Shown: one piece after another, positions 7,104 through 16,728 of the stretch
Layout: every line of letters begins with the position of its first letter
Position numbering within the stretch: position 1 is the stretch's first letter
NCBI GenBank assembly: GCA_000433015.1
Contig: HF998022.1
Location: forward strand, 1 to 54,807
Direction of reading: 5' to 3'
DNA length: 54,807 nucleotides
Source: Firmicutes bacterium CAG:631
GTDB taxonomy: Bacteria > Bacillota_I > Bacilli_A > RFN20 > CAG-631
Program-made: the position numbers and the translations under genes
Notes under the pieces: generated by a model
What the model was told of the DNA's origin: nothing
Database searches by the model: none
The model's input: the letters and a program-made list of their open reading frames with translations, nothing else

Positions 7104-8648
7104 ATGACACCAGGAATTAATGCAAAAGAATTATTAAATGCAATGCAAGAAATCTCTTCTTCGAAAGGAATCTCTCAAGATGTAATTGTAGAAGCCATTC
7201 AAGAAGCACTAAAAAAAGCCTACTTCAAATATAGTGGCGATGATACAGATAGTATTATTCGAGTAGATTTTGATACCCAAACTGGCGATATTAAAATGTT
7301 TAAGTTAAAAAATGTTGTGGAAGAGATTCAAGATGACGTTTTTGAAACCGACCCAGAAGAAGCAAAAGAGCAAACAGGACAAGATTATAAAGTTGGCGAT
7401 GTGATGGAAATACCCATTGATATGTCTGCTTTTCAACGCGCAGCAGCCATTCAAGCCAAAAATGTCTTCAAACAAAAATTAAGAGAAGCCGAAAAACAAA
7501 TTATTTTTGACCAATATAATGATAAAATTCATGATATCATTATTGGAGTTATTGAAAAAGTAGAGCCAACGCATTGCTTAATTAAACTCAATAATACGTA
7601 TGCTTATCTTTCAAAATCCAATTGTTTACCAAATGAATCTTTAATTCCAGGTAGACAAATTAAAGTTTATATTGAAGATGTGGATCGCAAAGCACAAGGA
7701 GCGCAAATTGTTGTATCAAGAACTGCACCGGGATTTGTAAAACGCTTAATGGAACAAGAAATTAATGAAATCTATGAAGGAATTGTTGAAATTAAAGCTA
7801 TTTCAAGAATTGCTGGTTTACGTACTAAAGTAGCGGTTTATTCTAAAGATATTAATGTTGATCCAAGTGGCGCTTGTATTGGACCTAAGGGCTCACGAAT
7901 TCAACGTGTTATTTCACAAATTGGTGGCGAAAGAATCGATGTTGTTAACTATAGTGACAATCCCGTTTTGTTTATCGCTGATGCCTTAAAGCCCGCTAAT
8001 GTGATTGGTGTAAAATTAAATGAGGGAGAAAAAACTTGTGTTGCCATTGTTCCTGAAGATCAATATTCATTAGCAATCGGAAAAGAAGCACAAAATGTCA
8101 ATTTGGCTGTGAAATTAACAGGTTGGAAAATTGATATTAAAACAGAAGCGGATGCCGAAGAATTAAATATTGATTATCAACTTGTTGAAGATGTTAAAAT
8201 CATGGAAGATGCAAAACGCAGAGCGCCAAAGATTATGGTAAAAGCTCCTGTTGAAGAAGAACAAAAAGAAATTCCTTTAGCCGTTCAAGAAGAACCTGTA
8301 ATGACAAAACAAAAAGAAGAAGTTCAAGAAAAAGAAGAAGAACCTGTAGAAACGATTCGACCAGTCAAAACGAGTTCTTCAACGATTAGTGCTTTTAGTG
8401 AATTAGAAGAAGCATTATCTGCAAAACCGACGGCTCCTACACAAGAAAAGAAATCTTCTAAAAAATCAAATAAAGAAGATAAAGATAACGAAACAGAAAA
8501 AACAAAAGTAACGGTTAAACCTTCCATGGCTTTACCTGTTTATACCGAAGAAGAACTTGCAAGAATTGAAGAAGAAGAAATGGAAGAAGAAGATCAATAC
8601 GATGAAGAAATTGATTTTGATGAATTTGAAGATTACTACGATAAATAA
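7104..8648 (+). CDS. nusA: Transcription termination/antitermination factor NusA, with long acidic tail
   Basis: NusA binds RNA polymerase and nascent RNA and controls pausing, termination and antitermination. The protein has the N-terminal polymerase-binding domain (residues 1-125), an S1 domain (about 135-200) and two KH domains (about 205-345, with the GACIGPKGSRI loop and EDQYSLAIGKEAQNVNLA). Firmicute NusA usually stops soon after KH2, near 370 residues. Here about 140 more follow: low-complexity Glu/Lys/Thr/Ser-rich sequence ending in the acidic EEEEMEEEDQYDEEIDF. That tail is not a second copy of a known acidic-repeat domain as far as I can see. AAAGGAAA precedes the ATG. The core assignment is certain. 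Confidence 0.97.
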   Translation: MTPGINAKELLNAMQEISSSKGISQDVIVEAIQEALKKAYFKYSGDDTDSIIRVDFDTQTGDIKMFKLKNVVEEIQDDVFETDPEEAKEQTGQDYKVGDVMEIPIDMSAFQRAAAIQAKNVFKQKLREAEKQIIFDQYNDKIHDIIIGVIEKVEPTHCLIKLNNTYAYLSKSNCLPNESLIPGRQIKVYIEDVDRKAQGAQIVVSRTAPGFVKRLMEQEINEIYEGIVEIKAISRIAGLRTKVAVYSKDINVDPSGACIGPKGSRIQRVISQIGGERIDVVNYSDNPVLFIADALKPANVIGVKLNEGEKTCVAIVPEDQYSLAIGKEAQNVNLAVKLTGWKIDIKTEADAEELNIDYQLVEDVKIMEDAKRRAPKIMVKAPVEEEQKEIPLAVQEEPVMTKQKEEVQEKEEEPVETIRPVKTSSSTISAFSELEEALSAKPTAPTQEKKSSKKSNKEDKDNETEKTKVTVKPSMALPVYTEEELARIEEEEMEEEDQYDEEIDFDEFEDYYDK

Positions 8649-8657
8649 GGAGTTTTT

Positions 8658-8921
8658 ATGATTAAAAAAATACCTTTGAGAAAATGCGTGGTAACGCAAC
8701 AACGTTTACCAAAAAAAGAATTATTAAGAATCGTAAAAAACAATGAAGGGAAAGTGTTTGTAGACCTAAGTTCAAAAGCCAATGGACGGGGAGCATACAT
8801 TACAAAAAGTTTAGATGTATTAGATTTGGCGATTCAAAAAAATGCTTTGGGTCGTGCTTTGGAATGTGAAATTCCTCAAGAAGTCTACGAACAAATCAAA
8901 AACATTATTCTTCATGAATAA
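8658..8921 (+). CDS. ylxR: YlxR family RNA-binding protein
   Basis: An 87-residue protein of the YlxR (DUF448) family, encoded between nusA and infB in most Firmicutes. Family features are RKCVVT near the N-terminus, LLRIVK and the strongly conserved NGRGAYI (about residues 48-55). The CxxC-like pair often seen after RKC is absent (RKCVVTQQRLPKKE). The ribosome site AAGGAG lies 7 bp before the ATG. Its role is reported to be nucleic-acid binding linked to translation or RNase P, but the details are not settled. It overlaps the next gene by 8 bp. Confidence 0.93.
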   Translation: MIKKIPLRKCVVTQQRLPKKELLRIVKNNEGKVFVDLSSKANGRGAYITKSLDVLDLAIQKNALGRALECEIPQEVYEQIKNIILHE

Positions 8922-9246
8922 ATTGATTTCAAATCTTCATATGTGCATTAAGGCACGAAAAATTGTATCTGGTGAATCTTTGCTTTTCCAAATTAGAAAT
9001 CAAAAAGTTTTCTTGGTTTTACTTGCAAAGGACATGGGGTTAACTTCTAAAAAGAAAATAATGGATAAATGTCAAACCTATCAAATTCCATTTTATAGCC
9101 CATTCCATCGGCAACAATTAGAGGAAATTTTTAAAAAACAGATTGTAGCCGTTGGAATAAATGATAAAAACTTGGCCAAAAAATTGATAGAGAATATCAA
9201 AGAAGGGAGTGGAGTTTATGAAGAAAAAAACGAAACCAAATCATAA
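8914..9246 (+). CDS. ylxQ: L7Ae/L30e-family ribosomal-like protein YlxQ
   Basis: A 110-residue member of the L7Ae/L30e/Gadd45 kink-turn-binding fold. The visible pattern is [42 protein letters not shown] and [14 protein letters not shown], with [13 protein letters not shown] at the end. The start is the ATG at 8914, which overlaps the ylxR stop; no ribosome site is seen, so it should be translated by coupling. An upstream in-frame methionine at 8842 lies deep inside ylxR and was rejected. Its 3' end overlaps infB by 29 bp. Confidence 0.9.
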   Translation: MNKLISNLHMCIKARKIVSGESLLFQIRNQKVFLVLLAKDMGLTSKKKIMDKCQTYQIPFYSPFHRQQLEEIFKKQIVAVGINDKNLAKKLIENIKEGSGVYEEKNETKS

Positions 9247-11071
9247 AAAGGACCATTTAATTTCAAATGTCGCACATCAACATCATTTGAACAAAAAAGA
9301 ATTTAAAGAAAAACTCAATGATGGAATTTTAGTTTATTCAAATTCTTTAACTGTGACGGAATTAGCCGAAAAATTGGGAATTACCCCTGTTGAAGTTGTC
9401 AAATGTTTATTCTCAGAAAAAATTATGGTCAATGTCAATACGACTTTAAATGACGATTTAATTGAAATTGTTTGTTTAAAGTTTGGATATGAAGTAAAAA
9501 AAGAAAAGATTGTCGAATTAGAAAATTTTGAAGATATTCCTATTGAAGATGATCCTTCAATGTTAGTAGAAAGACCACCCGTAGTTACGATTATGGGTCA
9601 TGTCGATCATGGGAAGACAACTTTATTGGATGCCATTCGAAAATCTCGTGTTGTAGCTGGAGAATTTGGTGGAATTACCCAACATATTGGTGCTTACCAA
9701 ACAGCTATTAATGGAAAAAAGATTACTTTTATTGATACTCCAGGACATGCAGCATTTACTGAAATGCGTTCTCGTGGAGCACAAATTACGGATATAGTTG
9801 TTTTAGTTGTAGCAGCAGATGATGGGGTCATGCCTCAAACAAAAGAGGCCATTGATCATGCTAAAGCCGCTAAAGTTCCTATTATTGTAGCCATCAATAA
9901 AATTGATAAACCAGGAGCAAATGTTGAACGAATCAAATCCCAATTAACCGATTTAGGTTTAGTTCCTGAAGAATGGGGTGGAAATACGATATTTAGAGAA
10001 ATCTCTGCTAAACAAGGTTTGCATATTGATGAACTTTTAGAAACCATTTTATTAGTTGCTGAAATGGAAGAATTAAAAGCCAATCCGAAACGATATGCTT
10101 TAGGAACGGTTGTAGAAGCTAAATTAGATAAAGGCAGAGGACCAATTGCTACTTTTTTAGTTCAAAATGGAACTTTAAGAGTGGGAGATTGTATTGTCGC
10201 TGGCGTAGCTTTTGGCAAAGTTCGGCAATTAAAAGATGATATGGGTAGAACTTTGCAAGAAGCAACTCCTTCAATGCCTGTAGAAGTTTCTGGTTTACAA
10301 GATGTTCCTGTTGCCGGAGATAAATTTATGGCTTTTGAAAATGAAAAAATGGCTAGAGAAATTGCTTTTAAGCGGAAAACAGCCAAAGAAAGTAATGAAC
10401 GAATTGGAACGACAGCTAAAAAATTAGAAGATCTCATTCAAGAAAGTAAAGAGGGCGAAAAACAAGTCATTCAAGTCATTATTAAAGCAGATGTTCAAGG
10501 TTCAGCTGAAGCCATTAAAAATGCCCTTGAAAAATTAAAAGTAGAAAATGTCAGTATCAATGTCATTGCTGCTCAAGCCGGCGCGATTACCGAATCCGAT
10601 GTTTTATTAGCGAATGCTTCCCACGCCATTATTTATGGATTTAATGTTCGTCCTGATGCCGCTATTCGTAAAAAAGCAGCAGAAAGCAATGTAGAAATTC
10701 GTTTGCATAATGTCATCTATGCTTTAACAGAAGAATTAGAATTAGCAATGAAAGGATTATTAAAACCAATTTATGAAGAAGTCGTAACGGGACAAGCTGA
10801 AGTACGACAACTCTTTAAAGTTGGTAAAGTAGGAACCATTGCTGGTTCTTATGTAACAATGGGTTACATTAAAAGAGATTCTTTAATTCGTTTAATTCGC
10901 AACGGAATCGTGATTTATAGTGGCAAATTAGCTTCCTTAAAACGATTCAGCGATGATGTTAAAGAAGTAAAAGAAGGATATGAATGTGGCATGATGATTG
11001 AAAATTATAATGATATTAAAGAAAATGATATTATTGAAGGTTACTTCATGCAAGAAGTAAAAAGAACATAG
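9218..11071 (+). CDS. infB: Translation initiation factor IF-2
   Basis: IF-2 is a GTPase that brings initiator tRNA to the small subunit and promotes subunit joining. At 617 residues it is the short type. One IF2-N domain (about 30-85, [20 protein letters not shown]) is followed directly by the G domain with GHVDHGKTT (G1), DTPGH (G3) and NKID (G4), then domains II, III and the tRNA-binding C-terminal barrel. The long charged N-terminal region found in Bacillus and enterobacteria is missing. The ATG at 9218 has AAGGGAG 8 bp upstream; the in-frame GTG at 9209 overlaps that site. Confidence 0.98.
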   Translation: MKKKTKPNHKKDHLISNVAHQHHLNKKEFKEKLNDGILVYSNSLTVTELAEKLGITPVEVVKCLFSEKIMVNVNTTLNDDLIEIVCLKFGYEVKKEKIVELENFEDIPIEDDPSMLVERPPVVTIMGHVDHGKTTLLDAIRKSRVVAGEFGGITQHIGAYQTAINGKKITFIDTPGHAAFTEMRSRGAQITDIVVLVVAADDGVMPQTKEAIDHAKAAKVPIIVAINKIDKPGANVERIKSQLTDLGLVPEEWGGNTIFREISAKQGLHIDELLETILLVAEMEELKANPKRYALGTVVEAKLDKGRGPIATFLVQNGTLRVGDCIVAGVAFGKVRQLKDDMGRTLQEATPSMPVEVSGLQDVPVAGDKFMAFENEKMAREIAFKRKTAKESNERIGTTAKKLEDLIQESKEGEKQVIQVIIKADVQGSAEAIKNALEKLKVENVSINVIAAQAGAITESDVLLANASHAIIYGFNVRPDAAIRKKAAESNVEIRLHNVIYALTEELELAMKGLLKPIYEEVVTGQAEVRQLFKVGKVGTIAGSYVTMGYIKRDSLIRLIRNGIVIYSGKLASLKRFSDDVKEVKEGYECGMMIENYNDIKENDIIEGYFMQEVKRT

Positions 11072-11088
11072 ACAAGGAGTAAAATAAA

Positions 11089-11433
11089 ATGAATGAAAAA
11101 AGAACCGATCGCTTGTCTAGTGCTGTCCAAAAAGCAGTATCCGATATCATCCAATTTAAAGTAAAAAGTAAACATATTGGATTTGTTACTGTGACTGCAG
11201 CGGAAGTAACTAATGATTTATCTTATGCTTTTATTTATGTCAGTTTTATTCAAGACTCTTATCATGAACAATTAGAAGCTTTAGAAAAAATTAAAGGCTT
11301 TATTCGAACCGAACTGGCAAAAGAAGTAAAAATGAGAAAAGTTCCACAAATTGTATTTAAAGTAGATGAATCAACCAAAAATTATCGTCATGTTGAAAAA
11401 CTTTTAAATCAAGTCAAAAAAGAAAAAGAATGA
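11089..11433 (+). CDS. rbfA: Ribosome-binding factor A
   Basis: RbfA is a KH-fold 30S assembly factor needed for 16S 5'-end processing and growth at low temperature. The 114-residue length and motifs fit: an N-terminal RTDRLSSAVQKAVSDIIQ, central HIGFVTVTAAEVTNDLSYAFIYVSF split by a conserved Asp-Leu, and the end FKVDESTKNYRHVEKLL. It is the last gene of the operon, 17 bp after infB. I see no strong terminator after it; the 87 bp before the next gene contain a new promoter. Confidence 0.97.
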   Translation: MNEKRTDRLSSAVQKAVSDIIQFKVKSKHIGFVTVTAAEVTNDLSYAFIYVSFIQDSYHEQLEALEKIKGFIRTELAKEVKMRKVPQIVFKVDESTKNYRHVEKLLNQVKKEKE

Positions 11434-11484
11434 GCCTGTTTATTTTAAAAAATAAAAAAAGTAGTATTTTTTCTATTTTTATGC

Positions 11485-11490
11485 TATAAT
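11485..11490 (+). promoter_or_regulatory. Extended -10 of the protease lipoprotein gene
   Basis: TGC-TATAAT (11482-11490) is followed after 19 bases by GGAGGG (11511-11516) and the ATG at 11521. No good -35 is visible, as expected for an extended -10 promoter. Confidence 0.6.
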
Positions 11491-11520
11491 ACAAAAAATT
11501 TAAAAGTATGGAGGGATATT

Positions 11521-13005
11521 ATGAAAAAAGAAATTATTTTATCGCTTGTTGCACTTTTTGCTTTATGTTCTTGCAAAAAAGATAATGGCGAAACGAAAAA
11601 GACATATACCTTTGATAGTACAAAAGAAGCGACTTATGAAGTGGCTGATACGTATCCAATTAGTTTAAGACAAATTAAAGGAGCAGAAAAATGGAATCCG
11701 ATGATTTCAGTTGGTAATCCTAAAATGTTAGTTATTCCAGTCGATTTTTCTGATTCTACTTGTGATATTTTACCAAAAGGATGCGAAGGAACACGTAGTG
11801 ATATTCAAGCTGCTTTCTTTGGTACGGAACAAGACACTGTTATTGAAGGACAAGATCCCGATGGCTGGGAATCAGTGAAGAGTTATTATTATGAATCAAG
11901 TTATGGTAAATTAACGATTGATGGCGTTGTTACCCCTTGGTATCGTGCTTCTAGAACTGCAGAGGCTTATACGGCAATGTCAACCAGTGCTGCTTCTTCT
12001 ATTTTATTAGAAGCTGTTTCTTGGTACAAACAATATTGTGAAGAAAACGAATTACCTTTTGATTTTGACGCTGATCAAGATGGATATATTGATTGTGTTC
12101 AAATGATTTACTCTGTAAGTGATCGCTATGGTGGTTCAGAAACATGGTGGGCTTATACTTCTGCTTTAAGAGGAAGTATTGCTAATTTAGAATCTCCAGA
12201 ACCTTATCAATATGTTTTTGCTAGTCAATCGTTTATGTATCACGATGAACACTATATTGATGCACATACTTACATTCATGAAACGGGACACGTTTTAGGA
12301 TTAGAAGATTACTATAACACTTCAGATAATCCAGTTTTAAGTCGTCCAAATCCAGCTGGAAAAGTGGATATGATGGATAATAATGTTGGAGATCATTGTG
12401 CTTATTCTAAATTTGCCATGCAATGGATTACACCAAAAATTGTAACGGGTGAAGGAAGCATTACGATTCGCCCAATGACCACAACAGGAGATGCCATTAT
12501 TGTATCCCCTCAATGGAATGGTACTGCATTTGATGAATATCTCATTATTGAATATCATCGTCCAATTGGGTTAAATCAAAAAGATTCGCAAAGACAATAT
12601 GCTGAAGCTTATCCGCTTGTTATGACAGATAATGGCATTAAGGTCTATCATATTGATTCTCGTTTACTTTATGTTGATGCCATGTCTTATGAACCTATTG
12701 AATACACAACAACCTTTAAACAAGATGCTTTTAATACAACGATTTTAGCACATTCCAATACGCCAGATAATAGTGGTGAATATGACAATCGTTTAGTTCA
12801 TTTATTAGAATCTTCTGGAAAAAATACTTTCTTTAATGGCGGAACAGCAACGAATGAAACGCTATTTAAAGAAGGCGACACTTTTGGTGTTAAAGAAGGT
12901 GTCTTTGATACATTCAAATACCATAGTGGAAAAGAATTACCATTTGTATTTGAAATTACATCTATTACAGATGAAGAAGCAGTAATTACTTTTGCTGCAA
13001 AATAA
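11521..13005 (+). CDS. M6-type zinc metalloprotease lipoprotein
   Basis: A 494-residue secreted protein. The N-terminal signal ends in a lipobox-like LCSC with Cys18, so the protein is likely anchored on the outer face of the membrane. A zinc-protease motif HETGH (H253, E254, H257) is followed by VLGLED, where Asp263 is a likely third ligand as in M6 (immune inhibitor A-like) proteases. Other family-like stretches are MLVIPVDFSDS (about residue 70), VKSYYYESSYGKLTIDG and DMMDNN. The protease probably cuts extracellular proteins; the target is unknown. GGAGGG gives a strong ribosome site. It is paired with the lipoprotein gene that follows 7 bp later. Confidence 0.87.
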   Translation: MKKEIILSLVALFALCSCKKDNGETKKTYTFDSTKEATYEVADTYPISLRQIKGAEKWNPMISVGNPKMLVIPVDFSDSTCDILPKGCEGTRSDIQAAFFGTEQDTVIEGQDPDGWESVKSYYYESSYGKLTIDGVVTPWYRASRTAEAYTAMSTSAASSILLEAVSWYKQYCEENELPFDFDADQDGYIDCVQMIYSVSDRYGGSETWWAYTSALRGSIANLESPEPYQYVFASQSFMYHDEHYIDAHTYIHETGHVLGLEDYYNTSDNPVLSRPNPAGKVDMMDNNVGDHCAYSKFAMQWITPKIVTGEGSITIRPMTTTGDAIIVSPQWNGTAFDEYLIIEYHRPIGLNQKDSQRQYAEAYPLVMTDNGIKVYHIDSRLLYVDAMSYEPIEYTTTFKQDAFNTTILAHSNTPDNSGEYDNRLVHLLESSGKNTFFNGGTATNETLFKEGDTFGVKEGVFDTFKYHSGKELPFVFEITSITDEEAVITFAAK

Positions 13006-13012
13006 ATCAATT

Positions 13013-13882
13013 ATGGAAGTAGTACGAAAGCATAGACTAAAGTTTTTAACTTTATCCATGTTCCTTAGTTGCTGTTTGAATACAAGTTGTTCTTTAAAAA
13101 ACCCCAATAAAAATTTATATGATGATCCATCCGGATTAAGTAATACTTTATTAGAGAAAGATCCATCCAAAACGATTTCTGATTATAGTGCCAAAGAAGT
13201 TTTATATATTGTCAATACCGAATTCAGTAAAGCACCAATTTTCTTTACCGAAGTAACGGGAGATGTTGAAGCAGGTGCCTATAATCAAAAAATTCGTTCT
13301 AGAAGATGGAAAACTAATGATGAAATCGTTTCAGAAACCATTTCAACGAGTGCTTTAGTAAAAGTTGGAGATCAGTCTTATTTTAAAGATGAGATGGTTA
13401 TCTCTAGAAAAGCAGATAAAATATCTTCTTTAACTTCTGTCACTTGGGGAACGGACTATAAAAAAAGTAATCACGAAGGATACAAAAAAAAGTATGGGGA
13501 ATTGCCTTCTTATTTATCTCATTATATTTTTAATGATAATTCTATAAAAAAAGCAACACAAATTAGTGAAGATGGCGAACGTTATGTCTATGAATATTTA
13601 TTGGATAATTACAAAGCGACGCCAAAGTATCAAATCAAAATGAAAACCAATGGCGATTTGGCGGATTATCCAAAATTTGAAAAAATTGTATTAACACTGA
13701 CGGTTTCTAAAGATTTTTTACCCATCGAAATTGTTATTGATGAAGATTATACGATGAATAAAACCGTTTTGGGAGCGAACTTACATCTAAGTTGTAATGG
13801 GCAAATGAAAGAAACTTTCTCATTTAACACAGAAGATTCTTTGATTCCGCCCGCTTATTTAGAATTTTTTCGAGGAAAGTAA
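13013..13882 (+). CDS. Probable lipoprotein, unknown function
   Basis: A 289-residue protein with a basic N-terminus, a hydrophobic stretch and NTSC at residues 23-26, which could be an atypical lipobox (position -3 is not Leu). The rest is charged and beta-rich and vaguely resembles LolA/LppX-type lipoproteins; this is pattern only. The start is the ATG at 13013, 7 bp after the protease stop. There is no Shine-Dalgarno, so translation may be coupled to the protease gene. An in-frame TTG at 12992 inside the protease gene was rejected. A terminator follows directly. The tight pairing suggests a partner, substrate or chaperone of the protease. Confidence 0.7.
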   Translation: MEVVRKHRLKFLTLSMFLSCCLNTSCSLKNPNKNLYDDPSGLSNTLLEKDPSKTISDYSAKEVLYIVNTEFSKAPIFFTEVTGDVEAGAYNQKIRSRRWKTNDEIVSETISTSALVKVGDQSYFKDEMVISRKADKISSLTSVTWGTDYKKSNHEGYKKKYGELPSYLSHYIFNDNSIKKATQISEDGERYVYEYLLDNYKATPKYQIKMKTNGDLADYPKFEKIVLTLTVSKDFLPIEIVIDEDYTMNKTVLGANLHLSCNGQMKETFSFNTEDSLIPPAYLEFFRGK

Positions 13883-13884
13883 TG

Positions 13885-13925
13885 AAAAAGCAGATTGAAA
13901 TAAAGATAAAATCTGCTTTTTTTCT
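13885..13925 (+). terminator. Terminator after the protease-lipoprotein pair
   Basis: The 12-bp stem AAAAAGCAGATT (13885-13896) pairs with 13910-13921 around a 13-base loop and ends in a T-run. Confidence 0.88.
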
Positions 13926-13964
13926 TTTTGTTTAGTTTTTTATAGAAAAGCCAATTTTATTTGC

Positions 13965-13970
13965 TATAAT
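13965..13970 (+). promoter_or_regulatory. Extended -10 of the ABC-DUF1854-ABC operon
   Basis: TGC-TATAAT at 13962-13970, about 34 bp before the ATG, with AAGGAGGGG in between. The -35 is weak. Confidence 0.6.
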
Positions 13971-14003
13971 AGAAAAGAACATCATCATAAAGGAGGGGAT
14001 AAA

Positions 14004-16229
14004 ATGAATTTTGAAAATTCAATGAATACCTTTATCAAAAAGATGATACAAGAGTTAAATATTGATGAAGTTTCTTTGTATATTTCCTCTGATATGAATT
14101 TAAATAAAGAATATATGCCGATTCACTTTATGGTAAGTCAGCAAACATTATACGTCATTGATGAACAAACAGGACAAATGGATTGCTATCAAAAAAAAGA
14201 TATTGATCAAATTCAAATTGAATATTTTGTCACGGTAGGAGCTTTTAATATTTTAAAAGGAAATAAGCGAAAAACTCTAGCTTACTTTAGTAAAGCAAAA
14301 AGCCAAGAGATGGCTATTTTAGAAAAATATCTTTTACGTTTTTTAAATGGAAATTTTGCCATGGATGAAAGTGATGTTAAAGTACTCAATAAAAATAATG
14401 AAAAGATTTGTCCAAAATGTCATCGTCCCTATGAACCAGGGACACGAATTTGTAAAAAATGTTCAAGTAACAAAAATATGTTTCTTCGTTTGTTAAAATA
14501 TGGGATGAAATATAAAAAAGGATTTATAGGTATATTTATTTTACTTGTATGCTCTTCTATCATTGGTTTTATTACACCAATAATGACAGGACAAGTCTTA
14601 TATGGTGAAGTTTTAAATCAGCAAGGATCTTTTTATGATCAAGTATTGTTATTTGTCATTGTTTATACTTTATTAAAAATCATTGGAATTGTTTTTGATA
14701 TGATTTATGGTCGAACCATTGCCCGTCTTTCAACAAATGTTTGTTATGATTTAAAAGTCGATGTTTTTCAATCCATGCAACGATTATCTTTAAAATTTTA
14801 TCATGATAAAGAAACGGGAGACTTAATGGGAAGAGTTGTTTGGGATGTCGATAATGTTTTTGATTATATTGTTTCTACCATTCCTGCTTTCTTTAAGAAT
14901 CTGCTTCAAATTGTTGGCATTTTAGCTTATTTATTTGTCATTCAACCATTGTTAACTTTATTAATTATGATTCCTATTCCCATAGTAGTGGTTATTTTTA
15001 TCAAAGCAAAGCCAAGAGTTAGAAAATATTGGGAACAAAATCGAATTAAAGAAAATAAAATGATTTCTATGGTTAGTGATACTTTAGAAGGGTTTCGTGT
15101 TGTAAAGGTCTTTTCTGGAAGTAAAAAAGAAGTTAAAAAGTTTGAAAAAGTCAGTTCTGATGTCAAAAAGGCTTTTACTCGTCAACGTCATTTTAATGCT
15201 AAAATTTATCCCATTACGCAACTCATTATTAGTTTTTCTGTCATTGTTGCTTGGGGAATTGGTGGGTATTTTGCCATCAATAGTCGATTAGATTATGGAG
15301 AATTAGCAACCTTTATCACTGGTTTAAATTTAGTTTACATGCCCTTAGAATTTATTGTCAATTTCTTATTTGACCATACCAATCGAGTGATGAATTGTGC
15401 ACGTAGAATATTTGAAATTATTGATGGAAACTCCGATATTATTGAAAAAGAACATCCGATTATTTTAAAAGATATTCAAGGGAAAATTGAATTTCGATCG
15501 GTTGATTTTGCTTATGAAGCTCATTTACCTATTCTTAAAAATATTAGTTTTACGGTTGAACCCAACCAATCGTTAGGAATTGTTGGTAAGACAGGAGTAG
15601 GTAAAACGACGATTGTCAATTTATTGACACGCCTTTATGATGTTGTCAGTGGACAAATTTTAATTGATGGGATCAACATCAAAGATATTGAATTAAAATC
15701 TTTACATCAAAATATATCGATGATTAGTCAAGATACTTATTTGTTTAAAGGGTCTATTTTAGATAATATTCGTTATGCCCGACCTGAAGCGACGTTTGAA
15801 GAAGTAATTGAGGCGGCTAAAATGGCTAGTGCCCACGAATTCATTATGAAATTGCCTAATGGATATGATACTTTGATTGGTGAAGGAGAAATCAATTTAA
15901 GTGGCGGAGAAAGGCAACGGTTATCCATTGCTAGAGCCGTATTATTAAATTCAAAAATTATTATTTTTGATGAAGCAACAGCAGCAATGGATACAAAAAC
16001 AGAAAAAATGATTCAAGAGGCAATTTATCGTTTACAAAAAAATAAAACAGTCATTATGATTGCTCATCGTCTTTCTACTTTAAAAGATGTAGATCATCTC
16101 ATTATTATTGAAAATAAAGAAATTGTTGAAGAAGGTACGATGCAAGAATTGATTCAAAATAAAAAGCAATTTTATGAATTGTATCGCATTCAAAAAGAAG
16201 CATTAAAACACATTGGGGTGAGAGATTAA
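14004..16229 (+). CDS. ABC exporter half-transporter with zinc ribbon (first of pair)
   Basis: This 741-residue protein has four parts. Residues 1-125 form a soluble domain with a PH-like feel (MVSQQTLYVIDEQTGQMDCY). Next is a CPKC-x10-CKKC zinc ribbon (C136, C139, C150, C153). Residues about 165-450 are a six-helix exporter membrane domain. The nucleotide-binding domain has Walker A GKTGVGKTT (about 528), signature LSGGERQ, Walker B IIIFDEATA and the H-loop IMIAHRLST. It is an export-type (type IV) ABC protein that should dimerise with the second ABC half encoded two genes later. Its stop overlaps the DUF1854 start by one base (TAATG). The N-terminal domain plus ribbon is unusual for drug exporters and fits the DUF1854-associated group. 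Confidence 0.9.
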   Translation: MNFENSMNTFIKKMIQELNIDEVSLYISSDMNLNKEYMPIHFMVSQQTLYVIDEQTGQMDCYQKKDIDQIQIEYFVTVGAFNILKGNKRKTLAYFSKAKSQEMAILEKYLLRFLNGNFAMDESDVKVLNKNNEKICPKCHRPYEPGTRICKKCSSNKNMFLRLLKYGMKYKKGFIGIFILLVCSSIIGFITPIMTGQVLYGEVLNQQGSFYDQVLLFVIVYTLLKIIGIVFDMIYGRTIARLSTNVCYDLKVDVFQSMQRLSLKFYHDKETGDLMGRVVWDVDNVFDYIVSTIPAFFKNLLQIVGILAYLFVIQPLLTLLIMIPIPIVVVIFIKAKPRVRKYWEQNRIKENKMISMVSDTLEGFRVVKVFSGSKKEVKKFEKVSSDVKKAFTRQRHFNAKIYPITQLIISFSVIVAWGIGGYFAINSRLDYGELATFITGLNLVYMPLEFIVNFLFDHTNRVMNCARRIFEIIDGNSDIIEKEHPIILKDIQGKIEFRSVDFAYEAHLPILKNISFTVEPNQSLGIVGKTGVGKTTIVNLLTRLYDVVSGQILIDGINIKDIELKSLHQNISMISQDTYLFKGSILDNIRYARPEATFEEVIEAAKMASAHEFIMKLPNGYDTLIGEGEINLSGGERQRLSIARAVLLNSKIIIFDEATAAMDTKTEKMIQEAIYRLQKNKTVIMIAHRLSTLKDVDHLIIIENKEIVEEGTMQELIQNKKQFYELYRIQKEALKHIGVRD

Positions 16230-16711
16230 TGAATTTTTTAGATATAAAGCAATTACAATTTATTCAAAAAAAAGATGAAAGTTTACAATTAAACTATCAA
16301 CAAAAAGAATATCATTCAATCAAATTATTTTATTGTTTTCCTTTAAAGGAACCCAAAAAATATATTAGTGTACGATATGGAGAGGAAGAACAAGAAATAG
16401 GGATTATCGAATCAATAGAACAATTATCTGAAGAAAATCGAAAGATTGTTCAAAAAGAATTGAACTTTCGCTATTTTATGCCAGAAATCACTAAAATTTA
16501 TAGTCATAAATTTCGTCATCATGCACATGTTTTTGATATTCAAACGAATGCTGGGAGAAAAAAGATTACAGTACTCAATATTATTTGGAATATTTTTGAA
16601 AATCCAGATAAAACCATCATGTTAAGAGATAGTGATGAAAATTATTATTTGATTAAAGATTATTTGAATCATCCAGACAAGCATATTAAATATTTATACA
16701 ATTTCTTATAA
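16229..16711 (+). CDS. DUF1854 family protein
   Basis: A 160-residue soluble protein whose pattern matches DUF1854. It shows CFPLKEPKKYISVRYGEEEQ with EIGIIESIEQLSEENRKIVQ, then LNFRYFMPEITKIYS, and a final MLRDSDENYYLIKDYL where the family has I-T-D-x-D-G-N-x-Y-x-I. In Proteobacteria DUF1854 proteins are encoded beside ABC transporters annotated as associated with cyanophycin metabolism. Here the gene is sandwiched between the two ABC halves with a 1-bp overlap and a 17-bp gap, so it is almost certainly part of the same complex or controls it. I see no cyanophycin synthetase or cyanophycinase nearby. The molecular role is not known. Confidence 0.8.
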   Translation: MNFLDIKQLQFIQKKDESLQLNYQQKEYHSIKLFYCFPLKEPKKYISVRYGEEEQEIGIIESIEQLSEENRKIVQKELNFRYFMPEITKIYSHKFRHHAHVFDIQTNAGRKKITVLNIIWNIFENPDKTIMLRDSDENYYLIKDYLNHPDKHIKYLYNFL

Positions 16712-16728
16712 AAAAGGAGGGATACGAA

